From NCBI RefSeq assembly GCF_045679555.1, contig NC_092089.1:6184679-6248678 (forward strand): 64,000 bases of DNA. The letters run 5' to 3'. Below are positions 45,732 through 59,700 of this stretch, piece after piece; within the stretch, counting starts at the first letter, position 1; every line of letters starts with the position of its first letter. The translations under genes and the position numbers were made by a program. This DNA comes from Salvelinus alpinus. Lineage: Eukaryota; Chordata; Actinopteri; Salmoniformes; Salmonidae. Below the pieces are notes generated by a model. That model ran no database searches. It was not told where the DNA came from and was given only the letters and a program-made list of their open reading frames with translations.

Positions 45732-45924
45732 TCAACATTACAAACAAACAACTTTTCTGAAAAATGTCAACACTGCCGTGTTTGTACTGAGTCTTGCTGT
45801 TGGAAAGTCACGTCAGTATCAGACTTAACGATGAAAACAGATGCACCTTCCCAGAATTCATTTCTCCACGATCGTCTGCAGTCGGGTTTGCTTCAGGCTT
45901 ACCACTCAAACAAGCCCATTTCCT

Positions 45925-46467
45925 GTTCCTGGGGGAGACGATAGAGGTCTGCTGGGCCTGGTGTTGGCTCTGTCCTGGGGGGAGACGTTAGAGGTCCGCT
46001 GGGCCTGGTGTTGGCTCTGTCCTGGGGGAGACGATAGAGGTCTGCTGGGCCTGGCTCTGTCCTGGGGGAGACGATAGAGGTCCGCTGGGCCTGGTGTTGG
46101 CTCTGTCCTGGGGGAGACGATAGAGCTCTGCTGGGCCTGGTGTTGGTGATGTCCTGGGGGAGACGATAGAGCCCCACTGGGCTTGGCTCTGTTCTGGGGG
46201 AGACGATAGAGGTCTGCTGGGCCTGGTGTCGGCTCTGTCCTGGGGGAGACGATAGAGGTCTGCTGGGCCTGGTGTTGGCTCTGTCCTGGAGGAGACGATA
46301 GAGGTCTGCTGGGCCTGGTGTTGGCTCTGTCCTGGGGGAGACGATAGAGCTCTGCTGGGCCTGGTGTTAGCTCTGTCCTGGGGGAGACGATAGAGGTCCG
46401 CTGGGCCTGGTGTTGGCTCTGTCCTGGGGGAGACGATAGAGCTCTGCTGGGCCTGGTGTCGGCTCTG
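45925..46467. repeat. 46-bp minisatellite in the minus gene's 3' UTR
   Basis: About 12 units contain GGGGGAGACGATAGAGGTCT and GCTGGGCCTGGTGTTGGCTC; some units are shortened. The array abuts the predicted stop codon. It is unrelated in sequence to the TCTAGTGAC 46-bp satellite. On the minus strand each unit has CTATCGTCTCCCCCAG, which resembles a splice acceptor. Open frames in both directions are repeat artefacts. Confidence 0.93.
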
Positions 46468-46511
46468 TCAGGAGTGTCTGCTGCCCTTCAGACTGTGGGC
46501 AGAGGACGAGT
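46468..46511 (-). CDS. Last coding exon of an unidentified minus-strand gene
   Basis: On the minus strand, the acceptor CTCCCCTGTCCTCCAG is followed by ACTCGTCCTCTGCC. After joining to the G left by the exon at 47681-47780 it reads D-SSSAHSLKGSRHS and stops at TGA (plus-strand 46468-46470). The phase match, a good acceptor and a downstream AATAAA at 45726-45731 support a real terminal exon. The serine-rich tail gives no family clue to me. The gene is tail to tail with vps13b. Human VPS13B has COX6C in that position, but these residues do not resemble COX6C. Confidence 0.55.
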
Positions 46512-46599
46512 CTGGAGGACAGGGGAGAGGAGAAAAGACTTATTGTTGTGGTCGTTAAGCGCCGTCAGTCAGACTTCAGTCTACATGCTACAGGTGTGT
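46512..46599 (-). other. Intron end before the minus gene's last exon
   Basis: Unique sequence including the pyrimidine tract of the acceptor (minus strand TTTTCTCCTCTCCCCTGTCC). No other feature is seen. Confidence 0.5.
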
Positions 46600-47043
46600 T
46601 TTTACAACGTGAGGACAGACAGCGCTGACTGACTCTTCAACATGAGGACAGACAGCGCTGACTGACTCTTCAACATGAGGACAGACAGCGCTGACTGACC
46701 CTTCATTGTGAGGACAGACGGCGCTGACTGGTTCTTCAACGTGAGGACAGACGGCGCTGACTGAGTCTTCAACGTGAGGACAGACAGAGCTGACTGACTC
46801 TTCAACGTGAGGACAGACAGCGCTGACTGGTTCTTCAACGTGAGGACAGACAGCGCTGACTGGTTCTTCAACGTGAGGACAGACGGCGCTGACTGGTTCT
46901 TCAACGTGAGGACAGACAGCGCTGACTGGCTCTTCAACGTGAGGACAGACAGCGCTGACTGGTTCTTCAACGTGAGGACAGACGGCGCTGACTGGTTCTT
47001 CAACGTGAGGACAGACAGAGCTGACTGGTTCTTCAACGTGAGG
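46600..47043. repeat. 33-bp minisatellite in the minus gene's last intron
   Basis: About 13 units contain TTCTTCAACGTGAGGACAGA and CAGCGCTGACTGG, with variants CATGAGG, ACGGCGC and AGAGCTG. The period of 33 is divisible by three and no stop occurs, so both strands show long open frames (DSADWFFNVRT forward, VLTLKNQSALS reverse). These are not evidence of a gene. Confidence 0.95.
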
Positions 47044-47668
47044 ACAGCCACAAGGTCTGAGGTCATTACTACAGCCACAAGGTCTGAGATCATCATTACT
47101 ACAGCCACAAGGTCTGAGATCATTACTACAGCCACAAGGTCTGAGATCATTACTACAGCCACAAGGTCTGAGATCATTACTACAGCCACAAGGTCTGAGA
47201 TCATTACTACAGCCACACGGTCTGAGATCATTACTACAGCCACACGGTCTGAGATCATTACTACAGCCACAAGGTCTGAGATCATTACTACAGCCACACG
47301 GTCTGAGATCATTACTACAGCCACAAGGTCTGAGATCAATACTACAGCCACAAGGTCTGAGATCATCATTACTACAGCCACAAGGTCTGAGATCCTTACT
47401 ACAGCCACAAGGTCTGAGATCATTAATACAGCCACAAGGTCTGAGATCATTACTACAGCCACAAGGTCTGAGATCATCATTACTACAGCCACAAGGTCTG
47501 AGATCATTACTACAGCCACAAGGTCTGAGATCCTTACTACAGCCACAAGGTCTGAGATCCTTACTACAGCCACAAGGTCTGAGATCATTAATACAGCCAC
47601 AAGGTCTGAGATCATTACTACAGCCACAAGGTCTGAGATCATTACTACAGCCACAAGGTCTGAGATCT
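47044..47668. repeat. 27-bp minisatellite next to the minus gene's donor site
   Basis: About 23 units of ACAGCCACAAGGTCTGAGAT plus CATTACT, with some three-base insertions (CATCATTACT). It starts about 12 bases into the intron after the donor at 47680 (minus strand). A period of 27 keeps frames open in both directions (TTATRSEI forward, ISDLVAVVM reverse). Confidence 0.95.
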
Positions 47669-47680
47669 GTAGACTCCTAC

Positions 47681-47780
47681 CTGTCCCAGTGGAGGAGGTG
47701 AGTTCCAGCTGGGCCTGTCTCCTCAGCAGCACCTCCTCTCTCTCCAGGGCGACCATGTATTTAGAGTAGGACCAAGACAA
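47681..47780 (-). CDS. Penultimate coding exon of the unidentified minus-strand gene
   Basis: On the minus strand this 100-nt exon reads LSWSYSKYMVALEREE then VLLRRQAQLELTSSTGT and ends GGGACAG before the donor GTAGGAG. The predicted peptide is charged and helix-prone, possibly coiled coil, and continues into the exon at 46468-46511. The likely acceptor is CTATAACAG just beyond 47780, with TTCTAAC about 20 bases upstream of the AG as a branch-point candidate. The first bases of the exon (TTGTCTTGGTCCTACTCTAA) are nearly identical to the satellite unit that fills the upstream intron. I do not recognise the family. The exon could be longer or differ at its 5' edge because the acceptor lies inside the repeat. 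Confidence 0.55.
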
Positions 47781-50700
47781 CTGTTATAGAGACATGTAGT
47801 TAGAATAGGACCAAGACAACTGTTATAGAGACATGTAGTTAGAATAGGACCAAGACAACTGTTATAGAAGAGACATGTAGTTAGAATAGGACCAAGACAA
47901 CTGTTATAGAGACATGTAGTTAGAATAGGACCAAGACAACTGTTATAGAGACATGTAGTTAGAATAGGACCAAGACAATTGTTATAGAAGAGACATGTAG
48001 TTAGAATAGGACCAAGACAACTGTTATAGAAGAGACATGTAGTTAGAATAGGACCAAGACAACTGTTATAGAGACATGTAGTTAGAATAGGACCAAGACA
48101 ACTGTTATAGAGACATGTAGTTAGATTAGGACCAAGACAACTGTTATAGAGACATGTAGTTAGAATAGGACCAAGACAACTGTTATAGAGACATGTAGTT
48201 AGAATAGGACCAAGACAACTGTTATAGAGACATGTAGTTAGATTAGGACCAAGACAACTGTTATAGAGACATGCAGTTAGAATAGGACCAAGACAACTGT
48301 TATAGAGACATGTAGTTAGAATAGGACCAAGACAACTGTTATAGAAGAGACATGTAGTTAGATTAGGACCAAGACAACTGTTATAGAAGAGACATGTAGT
48401 TAGAATAGGACCCAGACAACTGTTATAGAAGAGACATGTAGTTAGAATAGGACCAAGACAACTGTTATAGAAGAGACATGTAGTTAGAATAGGACCAAGA
48501 CAACTGTTATAGAAGAGACATGTAGTTAGATTAGGACCAAGACAACTGTTATAGAAGAGACATGTAGTTAGAATAGGACCAAGACAACTGTTATAGAGAC
48601 ATGTAGTTAGAATAGGACCCAGACAACTGTTATAGAGACATGTAGTTAGAATAGGACCAAGACAACTGTTATAGAGACATGTAGTTAGAATAGGACCAAG
48701 ACAACTGTTATAGAGACATGTAGTTAGAATAGGACCCAGACAACTGTTATAGAGACATGTAGTTAGAATAGGACCAAGACAACTGTTATAGAGACATGTA
48801 GTTAGAATAGGACCAAGACAACTGATATAGAGACATGTAGTTAGAATAGTACCAAGACAACTGTTATAGAGACATGTATTTAGAATAGGACCAAGACAAC
48901 TGTTATAGAGACATGTAGTTAGAATAGGACCAAGACAACTGTTATAGAGACATGTAGTTAGAATAGGACCAAGACAACTGTTATAGAGACATGTAGTTAG
49001 AATAGGACCAAGACAACTGTTATAGAGACATGTAGTTAGAATAGTACCAAGACAACTGTTATAGAGACATGTAGTTAGAATAGGACCAAGACAACTGCTA
49101 TAGAGACATGTAGTTAGAATAGGACCAAGACAACTGTTATAGAGACATGTAGTTAGAATAGGACCAAGACAACTGTTATAGAAGAGACATGTAGTTAGAA
49201 TAGGACCAAGACAACTGTTATAGAGACATGTAGTTAGAATAGGACCAAGACAACTGTTATAGAGACATGTAGTTAGAATAGGACCAAGACAATTGTTATA
49301 GAAGAGACATGTAGTTAGAATAGGACCAAGACAACTGTTATAGAAGAGACATGTAGTTAGAATAGGACCAAGACAACTGTTATAGAGACATGTAGTTAGA
49401 ATAGGACCAAGACAACTGTTATAGAGACATGTAGTTAGAATAGGACCAAGACAACTGTTATAGAGACATGTAGTTAGATTAGGACCAAGACAACTGTTAT
49501 AGAGACATGTAGTTAGAATAGGACCAAGACAACTGTTATAGAGACATGTAGTTAGATTAGGACCAAGACAACTGTTATAGAGACATGTAGTTAGAATAGG
49601 ACCAATACAACTGTTATAGAGACATGTAGTTAGAATAGGACCAAGACAACTGTTATAGAAGAGACATGTAGTTAGATTAGGACCAAGACAACTGTTATAG
49701 AAGAGACATGTAGTTAGAATAGGACCCAGACAACTGTTATAGAAGAGACATGTAGTTAGAATAGGACCAAGACAACTGTTATAGAAGAGACATGTAGTTA
49801 GAATAGGACCAAGACAACTGTTATAGAAGAGACATGTAGTTAGAATAGGACCCAGACAACTGTTATAGAGACATGTAGTTAGAATAGGACCAAGACAACT
49901 GTTATAGAGACATGTAGTTAGAATAGGACCAAGACAACTGTTATAGAGACATGTAGTTAGAATAGTACCAAGACAACTGTTATAGAGACATGTAGTTAGA
50001 ATAGGACCAAGACAACTGCTATAGAGACATGTAGTTAGAATAGGACCAAGACAACTGTTATAGAGACATGTAGTTAGAATAGGACCAAGACAACTGTTAT
50101 AGAAGAGACATGTAGTTAGAATAGGACCAAGACAACTGTTATAGAGATATGTAGTTAGAATAGGACCAAGACAACTGTTATAGAGACATGTAGTTAGAAT
50201 AGGACCAAGACAATTGTTATAGAAGAGACATGTAGTTAGAATAGGACCAAGACAACTGTTATAGAAGAGACATGTAGTTAGAATAGGACCAAGACAACTG
50301 TTATAGAGACATGTAGTTAGAATAGGACCAAGACAACTGTTATAGAGACATGTAGTTAGAAGAGGACCAAGACAACTGTTATAGAGACATGTAGTTAGAT
50401 TAGGACCAAGACAACTGTTATAGAGACATGTAGTTAGAATAGGACCAAGACAACTGTTATAGAGACATGTAGTTAGATTAGGACCAAGACAACTGTTATA
50501 GAGACATGTAGTTAGAATAGGACCAATACAACTGTTATAGAGACATGTAGTTAGAATAGGACCAAGACAACTGTTATAGAAGAGACATGTAGTTAGATTA
50601 GGACCAAGACAACTGTTATAGAAGAGACATGTAGTTAGAATAGGACCCAGACAACTGTTATAGAAGAGACATGTAGTTAGAATAGGACCAAGACAACTGT

Positions 50701-53700
50701 TATAGAAGAGACATGTAGTTAGAATAGGACCAAGACAACTGTTATAGAAGAGACATGTAGTTAGAATAGGACCCAGACAACTGTTATAGAGACATGTAGT
50801 TAGAATAGGACCAAGACAACTGTTATAGAGACATGTAGTTAGAATAGGACCAAGACAACTGTTATAGAGACATGTAGTTAGAATAGGACCCAGACAACTG
50901 TTATAGAGACATGTAGTTAGAATAGGACCAAGACAACTGTTATAGAGACATGTAGTTAGAATAGGACCAAGACAACTGTTATAGAGACATGTAGTTAGAA
51001 TAGTACCAAGACAACTGTTATAGAGACATGTATTTAGAATAGGACCAAGACAACTGTTATAGAGACATGTAGTTAGAATAGGACCAAGACAACTGTTATA
51101 GAGACATGTAGTTAGAATAGGACCAAGACAACTGTTATAGAGACATGTAGTTAGAATAGGACCAAGACAACTGTTATAGAGACATGTAGTTAGAATAGTA
51201 CCAAGACAACTGTTATAGAGACATGTAGTTAGAATAGGACCAAGACAACTGTTATAGAGACATGTAGTTAGAATAGGACCAAGACAACTGTTATAGAGAC
51301 ATGTAGTTAGATTAGGACCAAGACAACTGTTATAGAGACATGTAGTTAGAATAGGACCAAGACAACTGTTATAGAGACATGTAGTTAGATTAGGACCAAG
51401 ACAACTGTTATAGAGACATGTAGTTAGAATAGGACCAAGACAACTGTTATAGAGACATGTAGTTAGAATAGGACCAAGACAACTGTTATAGAAGAGACAT
51501 GTAGTTAGATTAGGACCAAGACAACTGTTATAGAAGAGACATGTAGTTAGAATAGGACCCAGACAACTGTTATAGAAGAGACATGTAGTTAGAATAGGAC
51601 CAAGACAACTGTTATAGAAGAGACATGTAGTTAGAATAGGACCAAGACAACTGTTATAGAAGAGACATGTAGTTAGAATAGGACCAAGACAACTGTTATA
51701 GAAGAGACATGTAGTTAGATTAGGACCAAGACAACTGTTATAGAAGAGACATGTAGTTAGAATAGGACCAAGACAACTGTTATAGAGACATGTAGTTAGA
51801 ATAGGACCAAGACAACTGTTATAGAGACATGTAGTTAGAATAGGACCCAGACAACTGTTATAGAGACATGTAGTTAGAATAGGACCAAGACAACTGGTAT
51901 AGAGACATGTAGTTAGAATAGGACCAAGACAACTGTTATAGAGACATGTAGTTAGAATAGGACCCAGACAACTGTTATAGAGACATGTAGTTAGAATAGG
52001 ACCAAGACAACTGTTATAGAGACATGTAGTTAGATTAGGACCAAGACAACTGTTATAGAGACATGTAGTTAGAATAGGACCAAGACAATTGTTATAGAAG
52101 AGACATGTAGTTAGAATAGGACCAAGACAACTGTTATAGAAGAGACATGTAGTTAGAATAGGACCAAGACAACTGTTATAGAGACATGTAGTTAGAATAG
52201 GACCAAGACAACTGTTATAGAGACATGTAGTTAGAAGAGGACCAAGACAACTGTTATAGAGACATGTAGTTAGATTAGGACCAAGACAACTGTTATAGAG
52301 ACATGTAGTTAGAATAGGACCAAGACAACTGTTATAGAGACATGTAGTTAGATTAGGACCAAGACAACTGTTATAGAGACATGTAGTTAGAATAGGACCA
52401 ATACAACTGTTATAGAGACATGTAGTTAGAATAGGACCAAGACAACTGTTATAGAAGAGACATGTAGTTAGATTAGGACCAAGACAACTGTTATAGAAGA
52501 GACATGTAGTTAGAATAGGACCCAGACAACTGTTATAGAAGAGACATGTAGTTAGAATAGGACCAAGACAACTGTTATAGAAGAGACATGTAGTTAGAAT
52601 AGGACCAAGACAACTGTTATAGAAGAGACATGTAGTTAGAATAGGACCCAGACAACTGTTATAGAGACATGTAGTTAGAATAGGACCAAGACAACTGTTA
52701 TAGAGACATGTAGTTAGAATAGGACCAAGACAACTGTTATAGAGACATGTAGTTAGAATAGGACCCAGACAACTGTTATAGAGACATGTAGTTAGAATAG
52801 GACCAAGACAACTGTTATAGAGACATGTAGTTAGAATAGGACCAAGACAACTGTTATAGAGACATGTAGTTAGAATAGTACCAAGACAACTGTTATAGAG
52901 ACATGTATTTAGAATAGGACCAAGACAACTGTTATAGAGACATGTAGTTAGAATAGGACCAAGACAACTGTTATAGAGACATGTAGTTAGAATAGGACCA
53001 AGACAACTGTTATAGAGACATGTAGTTAGAATAGGACCAAGACAACTGTTATAGAGACATGTAGTTAGAATAGTACCAAGACAACTGTTATAGAGACATG
53101 TAGTTAGAATAGGACCAAGACAACTGTTATAGAGACATGTAGTTAGAATAGGACCAAGACAACTGTTATAGAGACATGTAGTTAGATTAGGACCAAGACA
53201 ACTGTTATAGAGACATGTAGTTAGAATAGGACCAAGACAACTGTTATAGAGACATGTAGTTAGATTAGGACCAAGACAACTGTTATAGAGACATGTAGTT
53301 AGAATAGGACCAAGACAACTGTTATAGAGACATGTAGTTAGAATAGGACCAAGACAACTGTTATAGAAGAGACATGTAGTTAGATTAGGACCAAGACAAC
53401 TGTTATAGAAGAGACATGTAGTTAGAATAGGACCCAGACAACTGTTATAGAAGAGACATGTAGTTAGAATAGGACCAAGACAACTGTTATAGAAGAGACA
53501 TGTAGTTAGAATAGGACCAAGACAACTGTTATAGAAGAGACATGTAGTTAGAATAGGACCAAGACAACTGTTATAGAAGAGACATGTAGTTAGATTAGGA
53601 CCAAGACAACTGTTATAGAAGAGACATGTAGTTAGAATAGGACCAAGACAACTGTTATAGAGACATGTAGTTAGAATAGGACCAAGACAACTGTTATAGA

Positions 53701-56700
53701 GACATGTAGTTAGAATAGGACCCAGACAACTGTTATAGAGACATGTAGTTAGAATAGGACCAAGACAACTGGTATAGAGACATGTAGTTAGAATAGGACC
53801 AAGACAACTGTTATAGAGACATGTAGTTAGAATAGGACCCAGACAACTGTTATAGAGACATGTAGTTAGAATAGGACCAAGACAACTGTTATAGAGACAT
53901 GTAGTTAGATTAGGACCAAGACAACTGTTATAGAGACATGTAGTTAGAATAGGACCAAGACAACTGTTATAGAAGAGACATGTAGTTAGATTAGGACCAA
54001 GACAACTGTTATAGAGACATGTAGTTAGAATAGGACCAAGACAACTGTTATAGAGACATGTAGTTAGAATAGGACCAAGACAACTGTTATAGAAGAGACA
54101 TGTAGTTAGATTAGGACCAAGACAACTGTTATAGAAGAGACATGTAGTTAGAATAGGACCCAGACAACTGTTATAGAAGAGACATGTAGTTAGAATAGGA
54201 CCAAGACAACTGTTATAGAAGAGACATGTAGTTAGAATAGGACCAAGACAACTGTTATAGAAGAGACATGTAGTTAGATTAGGACCAAGACAACTGTTAT
54301 AGAAGAGACATGTAGTTAGAATAGGACCAAGACAACTGTTATAGAGACATGTAGTTAGAATAGGACCAAGACAACTGTTATAGAGACATGTAGTTAGAAT
54401 AGGACCAAGACAACTGTTATAGAGACATGTAGTTAGAATAGGACCAAGACAACTGTTATAGAGACATGTAGTTAGAATAGGACCAAGACAACTGTTATAG
54501 AGACATGTAGTTAGAATAGGACCAAGACAACTGTTATAGAGACATGTAGTTAGATTGGGACCAAGACAACTGTTATAGAAGAGACATGTAGTTAGAATAG
54601 GACCAAGACAACTGTTATAGAAGAGACATGTAGTTAGAATAGGACCAAGACAACTGTTATAGAGACATGTAGTTAGAATAGGACCAAGACAACTGTTATA
54701 GAGACATGTAGTTAGAATAGGACCAAGACAACTGTTATAGAGACATGTAGTTAGAATAGGACCAAGACAACTGTTATAGATGAGACATGTAGTTAGAATA
54801 GGACCAAGACAACTGTTATAGAAGAGACATGTAGTTAGATTAGGACCAAGACAACTGTTATAGAAGAGACATGTAGTTAGAATAGGACCAAGACAACTGT
54901 TATAGAAGAGACATGTAGTTAGAATAGGACCAAGACAACTGTTATAGAAGAGACATGTAGTTAGAATAGGACCAAGACAACTGTTATAGAAGAGACATGT
55001 AGTTAGAATAGGACCAAGACAACTGTTATAGAGACATGTAGTTAGAATAGGACCAAGACAACTGTTATAGAGACATGTAGTTAGATTAGGACCAAGACAA
55101 CTGTTATAGAGACATGTAGTTAGAATAGGACCAAGACAACTGTTATAGAGACATGTAGTTAGAATAGGACCAAGACAACTGTTATAGAGACATGTAGTTA
55201 GAATAGGACCAAGACAACTGTTATAGAGACATGTAGTTAGATTAGGACCAAGACAACTGTTATAGAGACATGTAGTTAGAATAGGACCAAGACAACTGTT
55301 ATAGAGACATGTAGTTAGATTAGGACCAAGACAACTGTTATAGAGACATGTAGTTAGAATAGGACCAAGACAACTGTTATAGAGACATGTAGTTAGATTA
55401 GGACCAAGACAACTGTTATAGAAGAGACATGTAGTTAGATTAGGACCAAGACAACTGTTATAGAAGAGACATGTAGTTAGAATAGGACCCAGACAACTGT
55501 TATAGAAGAGACATGTAGTTAGAATAGGACCAAGACAACTGTTATAGAAGAGACATGTAGTTAGAATAGGACCAAGACAACTGTTATAGAAGAGACATGT
55601 AGTTAGAATAGGACCAAGACAACTGTTATAGAAGAGACATGTAGTTAGATTAGGACCAAGACAACTGTTATAGAAGAGACATGTAGTTAGAATAGGACCA
55701 AGACAACTGTTATAGAGACATGTAGTTAGAATAGGACCAAGACAACTGTTATAGAGACATGTAGTTAGAATAGGACCCAGACAACTGTTATAGAGACATG
55801 TAGTTAGAATAGGACCAAGACAACTGTTATAGAGACATGTAGTTAGAATAGGACCAAGACAACTGTTATAGAGACATGTAGTTAGAATAGGACCCAGACA
55901 ACTGTTATAGAGACATGTAGTTAGAATAGGACCAATACAACTGTTATAGAAGAGACATGTAGTTAGAATAGGACCAAGACAACTGTTATAGAGACATGTA
56001 GTTAGAATAGGACCAAGACAACTGTTATAGAGACATGTAGTTAGATTAGGACCAAGACAACTGTTATAGAGACATGTAGTTAGAATAGGACCAAGACAAC
56101 TGTTATAGAGACATGTAGTTAGAATAGGACCAAGACAACTGTTATAGAAGAGACATGTAGTTAGATTAGGACCAAGACAACTGTTATAGAAGAGACATGT
56201 AGTTAGAATAGGACCCAGACAACTGTTATAGAAGAGACATGTAGTTAGAATAGGACCAAGACAACTGTTATAGAAGAGACATGTAGTTAGAATAGGACCA
56301 AGACAACTGTTATAGAAGAGACATGTAGTTAGATTAGGACCAAGACAACTGTTATAGAAGAGACATGTAGTTAGAATAGGACCAAGACAACTGTTATAGA
56401 GACATGTAGTTAGAATAGGACCAAGACAACTGTTATAGAGACATGTAGTTAGATTAGGACCAAGACAACTGTTATAGAGACATGTAGTTAGAATAGGACC
56501 AAGACAACTGTTATAGAAGAGACATGTAGTTAGAATAGGACCAAGACAACTGTTATAGAGACATGTAGTTAGAATAGGACCAAGACAACTGTTATAGAGA
56601 CATGTAGTTAGATTAGGACCAAGACAACTGTTATAGAGACATGTAGTTAGAATAGGACCAAGACAACTGTTATAGAGACATGTAGTTAGAATAGGACCAA

Positions 56701-59700
56701 GACAACTGTTATAGAAGAGACATGTAGTTAGATTAGGACCAAGACAACTGTTATAGAAGAGACATGTAGTTAGAATAGGACCAAGACAACTGTTATAGAA
56801 GAGACATGTAGTTAGATTAGGACCAAGACAACTGTTATAGAAGAGACATGTAGTTAGAATAGGACCAAGACAACTGTTATAGAGACATGTAGTTAGAATA
56901 GGACCAAGACAACTGTTATAGAGACATGTAGTTAGAATAGGACCAAGACAACTGTTATAGAGACATGTAGTTAGATTAGGACCAAGACAACTGTTATAGA
57001 GACATGTAGTTAGAATAGGACCAAGACAACTGTTATAGAGACATGTAGTTAGAATAGGACCAAGACAACTGTTATAGAGACATGTAGTTAGAATAGGACC
57101 AAGACAACTGTTATAGAGACATGTAGTTAGAATAGGACCAAGACAACTGTTATAGAGACATGTAGTTAGATTAGGACCAAGACAACTGTTATAGAGACAT
57201 GTAGTTAGAATAGGACCAAGACAACTGTTATAGAGACATGTAGTTAGATTAGGACCAAGACAACTGTTATAGAGACATGTAGTTAGAATAGGACCAAGAC
57301 AACTGTTATAGAGACATGTAGTTAGATTAGGACCAAGACAACTGTTATAGAAGAGACATGTAGTTAGATTAGGACCAAGACAACTGTTATAGAAGAGACA
57401 TGTAGTTAGAATAGGACCCAGACAACTGTTATAGAAGAGACATGTAGTTAGAATAGGACCAAGACAACTGTTATAGAAGAGACATGTAGTTAGAATAGGA
57501 CCAAGACAACTGTTATAGAAGAGACATGTAGTTAGAATAGGACCAAGACAACTGTTATAGAAGAGACATGTAGTTAGATTAGGACCAAGACAACTGTTAT
57601 AGAAGAGACATGTAGTTAGAATAGGACCAAGACAACTGTTATAGAGACATGTAGTTAGAATAGGACCAAGACAACTGTTATAGAGACATGTAGTTAGAAT
57701 AGGACCCAGACAACTGTTATAGAGACATGTAGTTAGAATAAGACCAAGACAACTGTTATAGAGACATGTAGTTAGAATAGGACCAAGACAACTGTTATAG
57801 AAGAGACATGTAGTTAGAATAGGACCAAGACAACTGTTATAGAGACATGTAGTTAGAATAGGACCAAGACAACTGTTATAGAGACATGTAGTTAGATTAG
57901 GACCAAGACAACTGTTATAGAGACATGTAGTTAGAATAGGACCAAGACAACTGTTATAGAGACATGTAGTTAGAATAGGACCAAGACAACTGTTATAGAA
58001 GAGACATGTAGTTAGATTAGGACCAAGACAACTGTTATAGAAGAGACATGTAGTTAGAATAGGACCAAGACAACTGTTATAGAAGAGACATGTAGTTAGA
58101 GTAGGACCAAGACAACTGTTATAGAAGAGACATGTAGTTAGAATAGGACCAAGACAACTGTTATAGAAGAGACATGTAGTTAGAATAGGACCAAGACAAC
58201 TGTTATAGAGACATGTAGTTAGAATAGGACCAAGACAACTGTTATAGAGACATGTAGTTAGATTAGGACCAAGACAACTGTTATAGAGACATGTAGTTAG
58301 AATAGGACCAAGACAACTGTTATAGAGACATGTAGTTAGAATAGGACCAAGACAACTGTTATAGAGACATGTAGTTAGAATAGGACCAAGACAACTGTTA
58401 TAGAGACATGTAGTTAGAATAGGACCAAGACAACTGTTATAGAGACATGTAGTTAGATTAGGACCAAGACAACTGTTATAGAGACATGTAGTTAGAATAG
58501 GACCAAGACAACTGTTATAGAGACATGTAGTTAGATTAGGACCAAGACAACTGTTATAGAGACATGTAGTTAGAATAGGACCAAGACAACTGTTATAGAG
58601 ACATGTAGTTAGAATAGGACCAAGACAACTGTTATAGAAGAGACATGTAGTTAGATTAGGACCAAGACAACTGTTATAGAAGAGACATGTAGTTAGAATA
58701 GGACCCAGACAACTGTTATAGAAGAGACATGTAGTTAGAATAGGACCAAGACAACTGATATAGAAGAGACATGTAGTTAGAATAGGACCAAGACAACTGT
58801 TATAGAAGAGACATGTAGTTAGAATAGGACCAAGACAACTGTTATAGAAGAGACATGTAGTTAGATTAGGACCAAGACAACTGTTATAGAAGAGACATGT
58901 AGTTAGAATAGGACCAAGACAACTGTTATAGAGACATGTAGTTAGAATAGGACCAAGACAACTGTTATAGAGACATGTAGTTAGAATAGGACCCAGACAA
59001 CTGTTATAGAGACATGTAGTTAGAATAAGACCAAGACAACTGTTATAGAGACATGTAGTTAGAATAGGACCAAGACAACTGTTATAGAGACATGTAGTTA
59101 GAATAGGACCCAGACAACTGTTATAGAGACATGTAGTTAGAATAGGACCAAGACAACTGTTATAGAAGAGACATGTAGTTAGAATAGGACCAAGACAACT
59201 GTTATAGAAGAGACATGTAGTTAGAATAGGACCAAGACAACTGTTATAGAGACATGTAGTTAGATTAGGACCAAGACAACTGTTAGAGACATGTAGTTAG
59301 AATAGGACCAAGACAACTGTTATAGAGACATGTAGTTAGAATAGGACCAAGACAACTGATATAGAGACATGTAGTTAGAATAGTACCAAGACAACTGTTA
59401 TAGAGACATGTAGTTAGAATAGGACCAAGACAACTGTTATAGAGACATGTAGTTAGAATAGGACCAAGACAACTGTTATAGAGACATGTAGTTAGAATAG
59501 TACCAAGACAACTGTTATAGAGACATGTAGTTAGAATAGGACCAAGACAACTGTTATAGAGACATGTAGTTAGAATAGGACCAAGACAACTGTTATAGAA
59601 GAGACATGTAGTTAGAATAGGACCAAGACAACTGTTATAGAGACATGTAGTTAGAATAGGACCAAGACAACTGTTATAGAGACATGTAGTTAGAATAGGA

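Noticed and set aside
46807-47769. A 320-residue plus-strand open frame
   Set aside because: It crosses the 33-bp and 27-bp arrays only; periods divisible by three without stops explain it. The minus strand has the better gene model.
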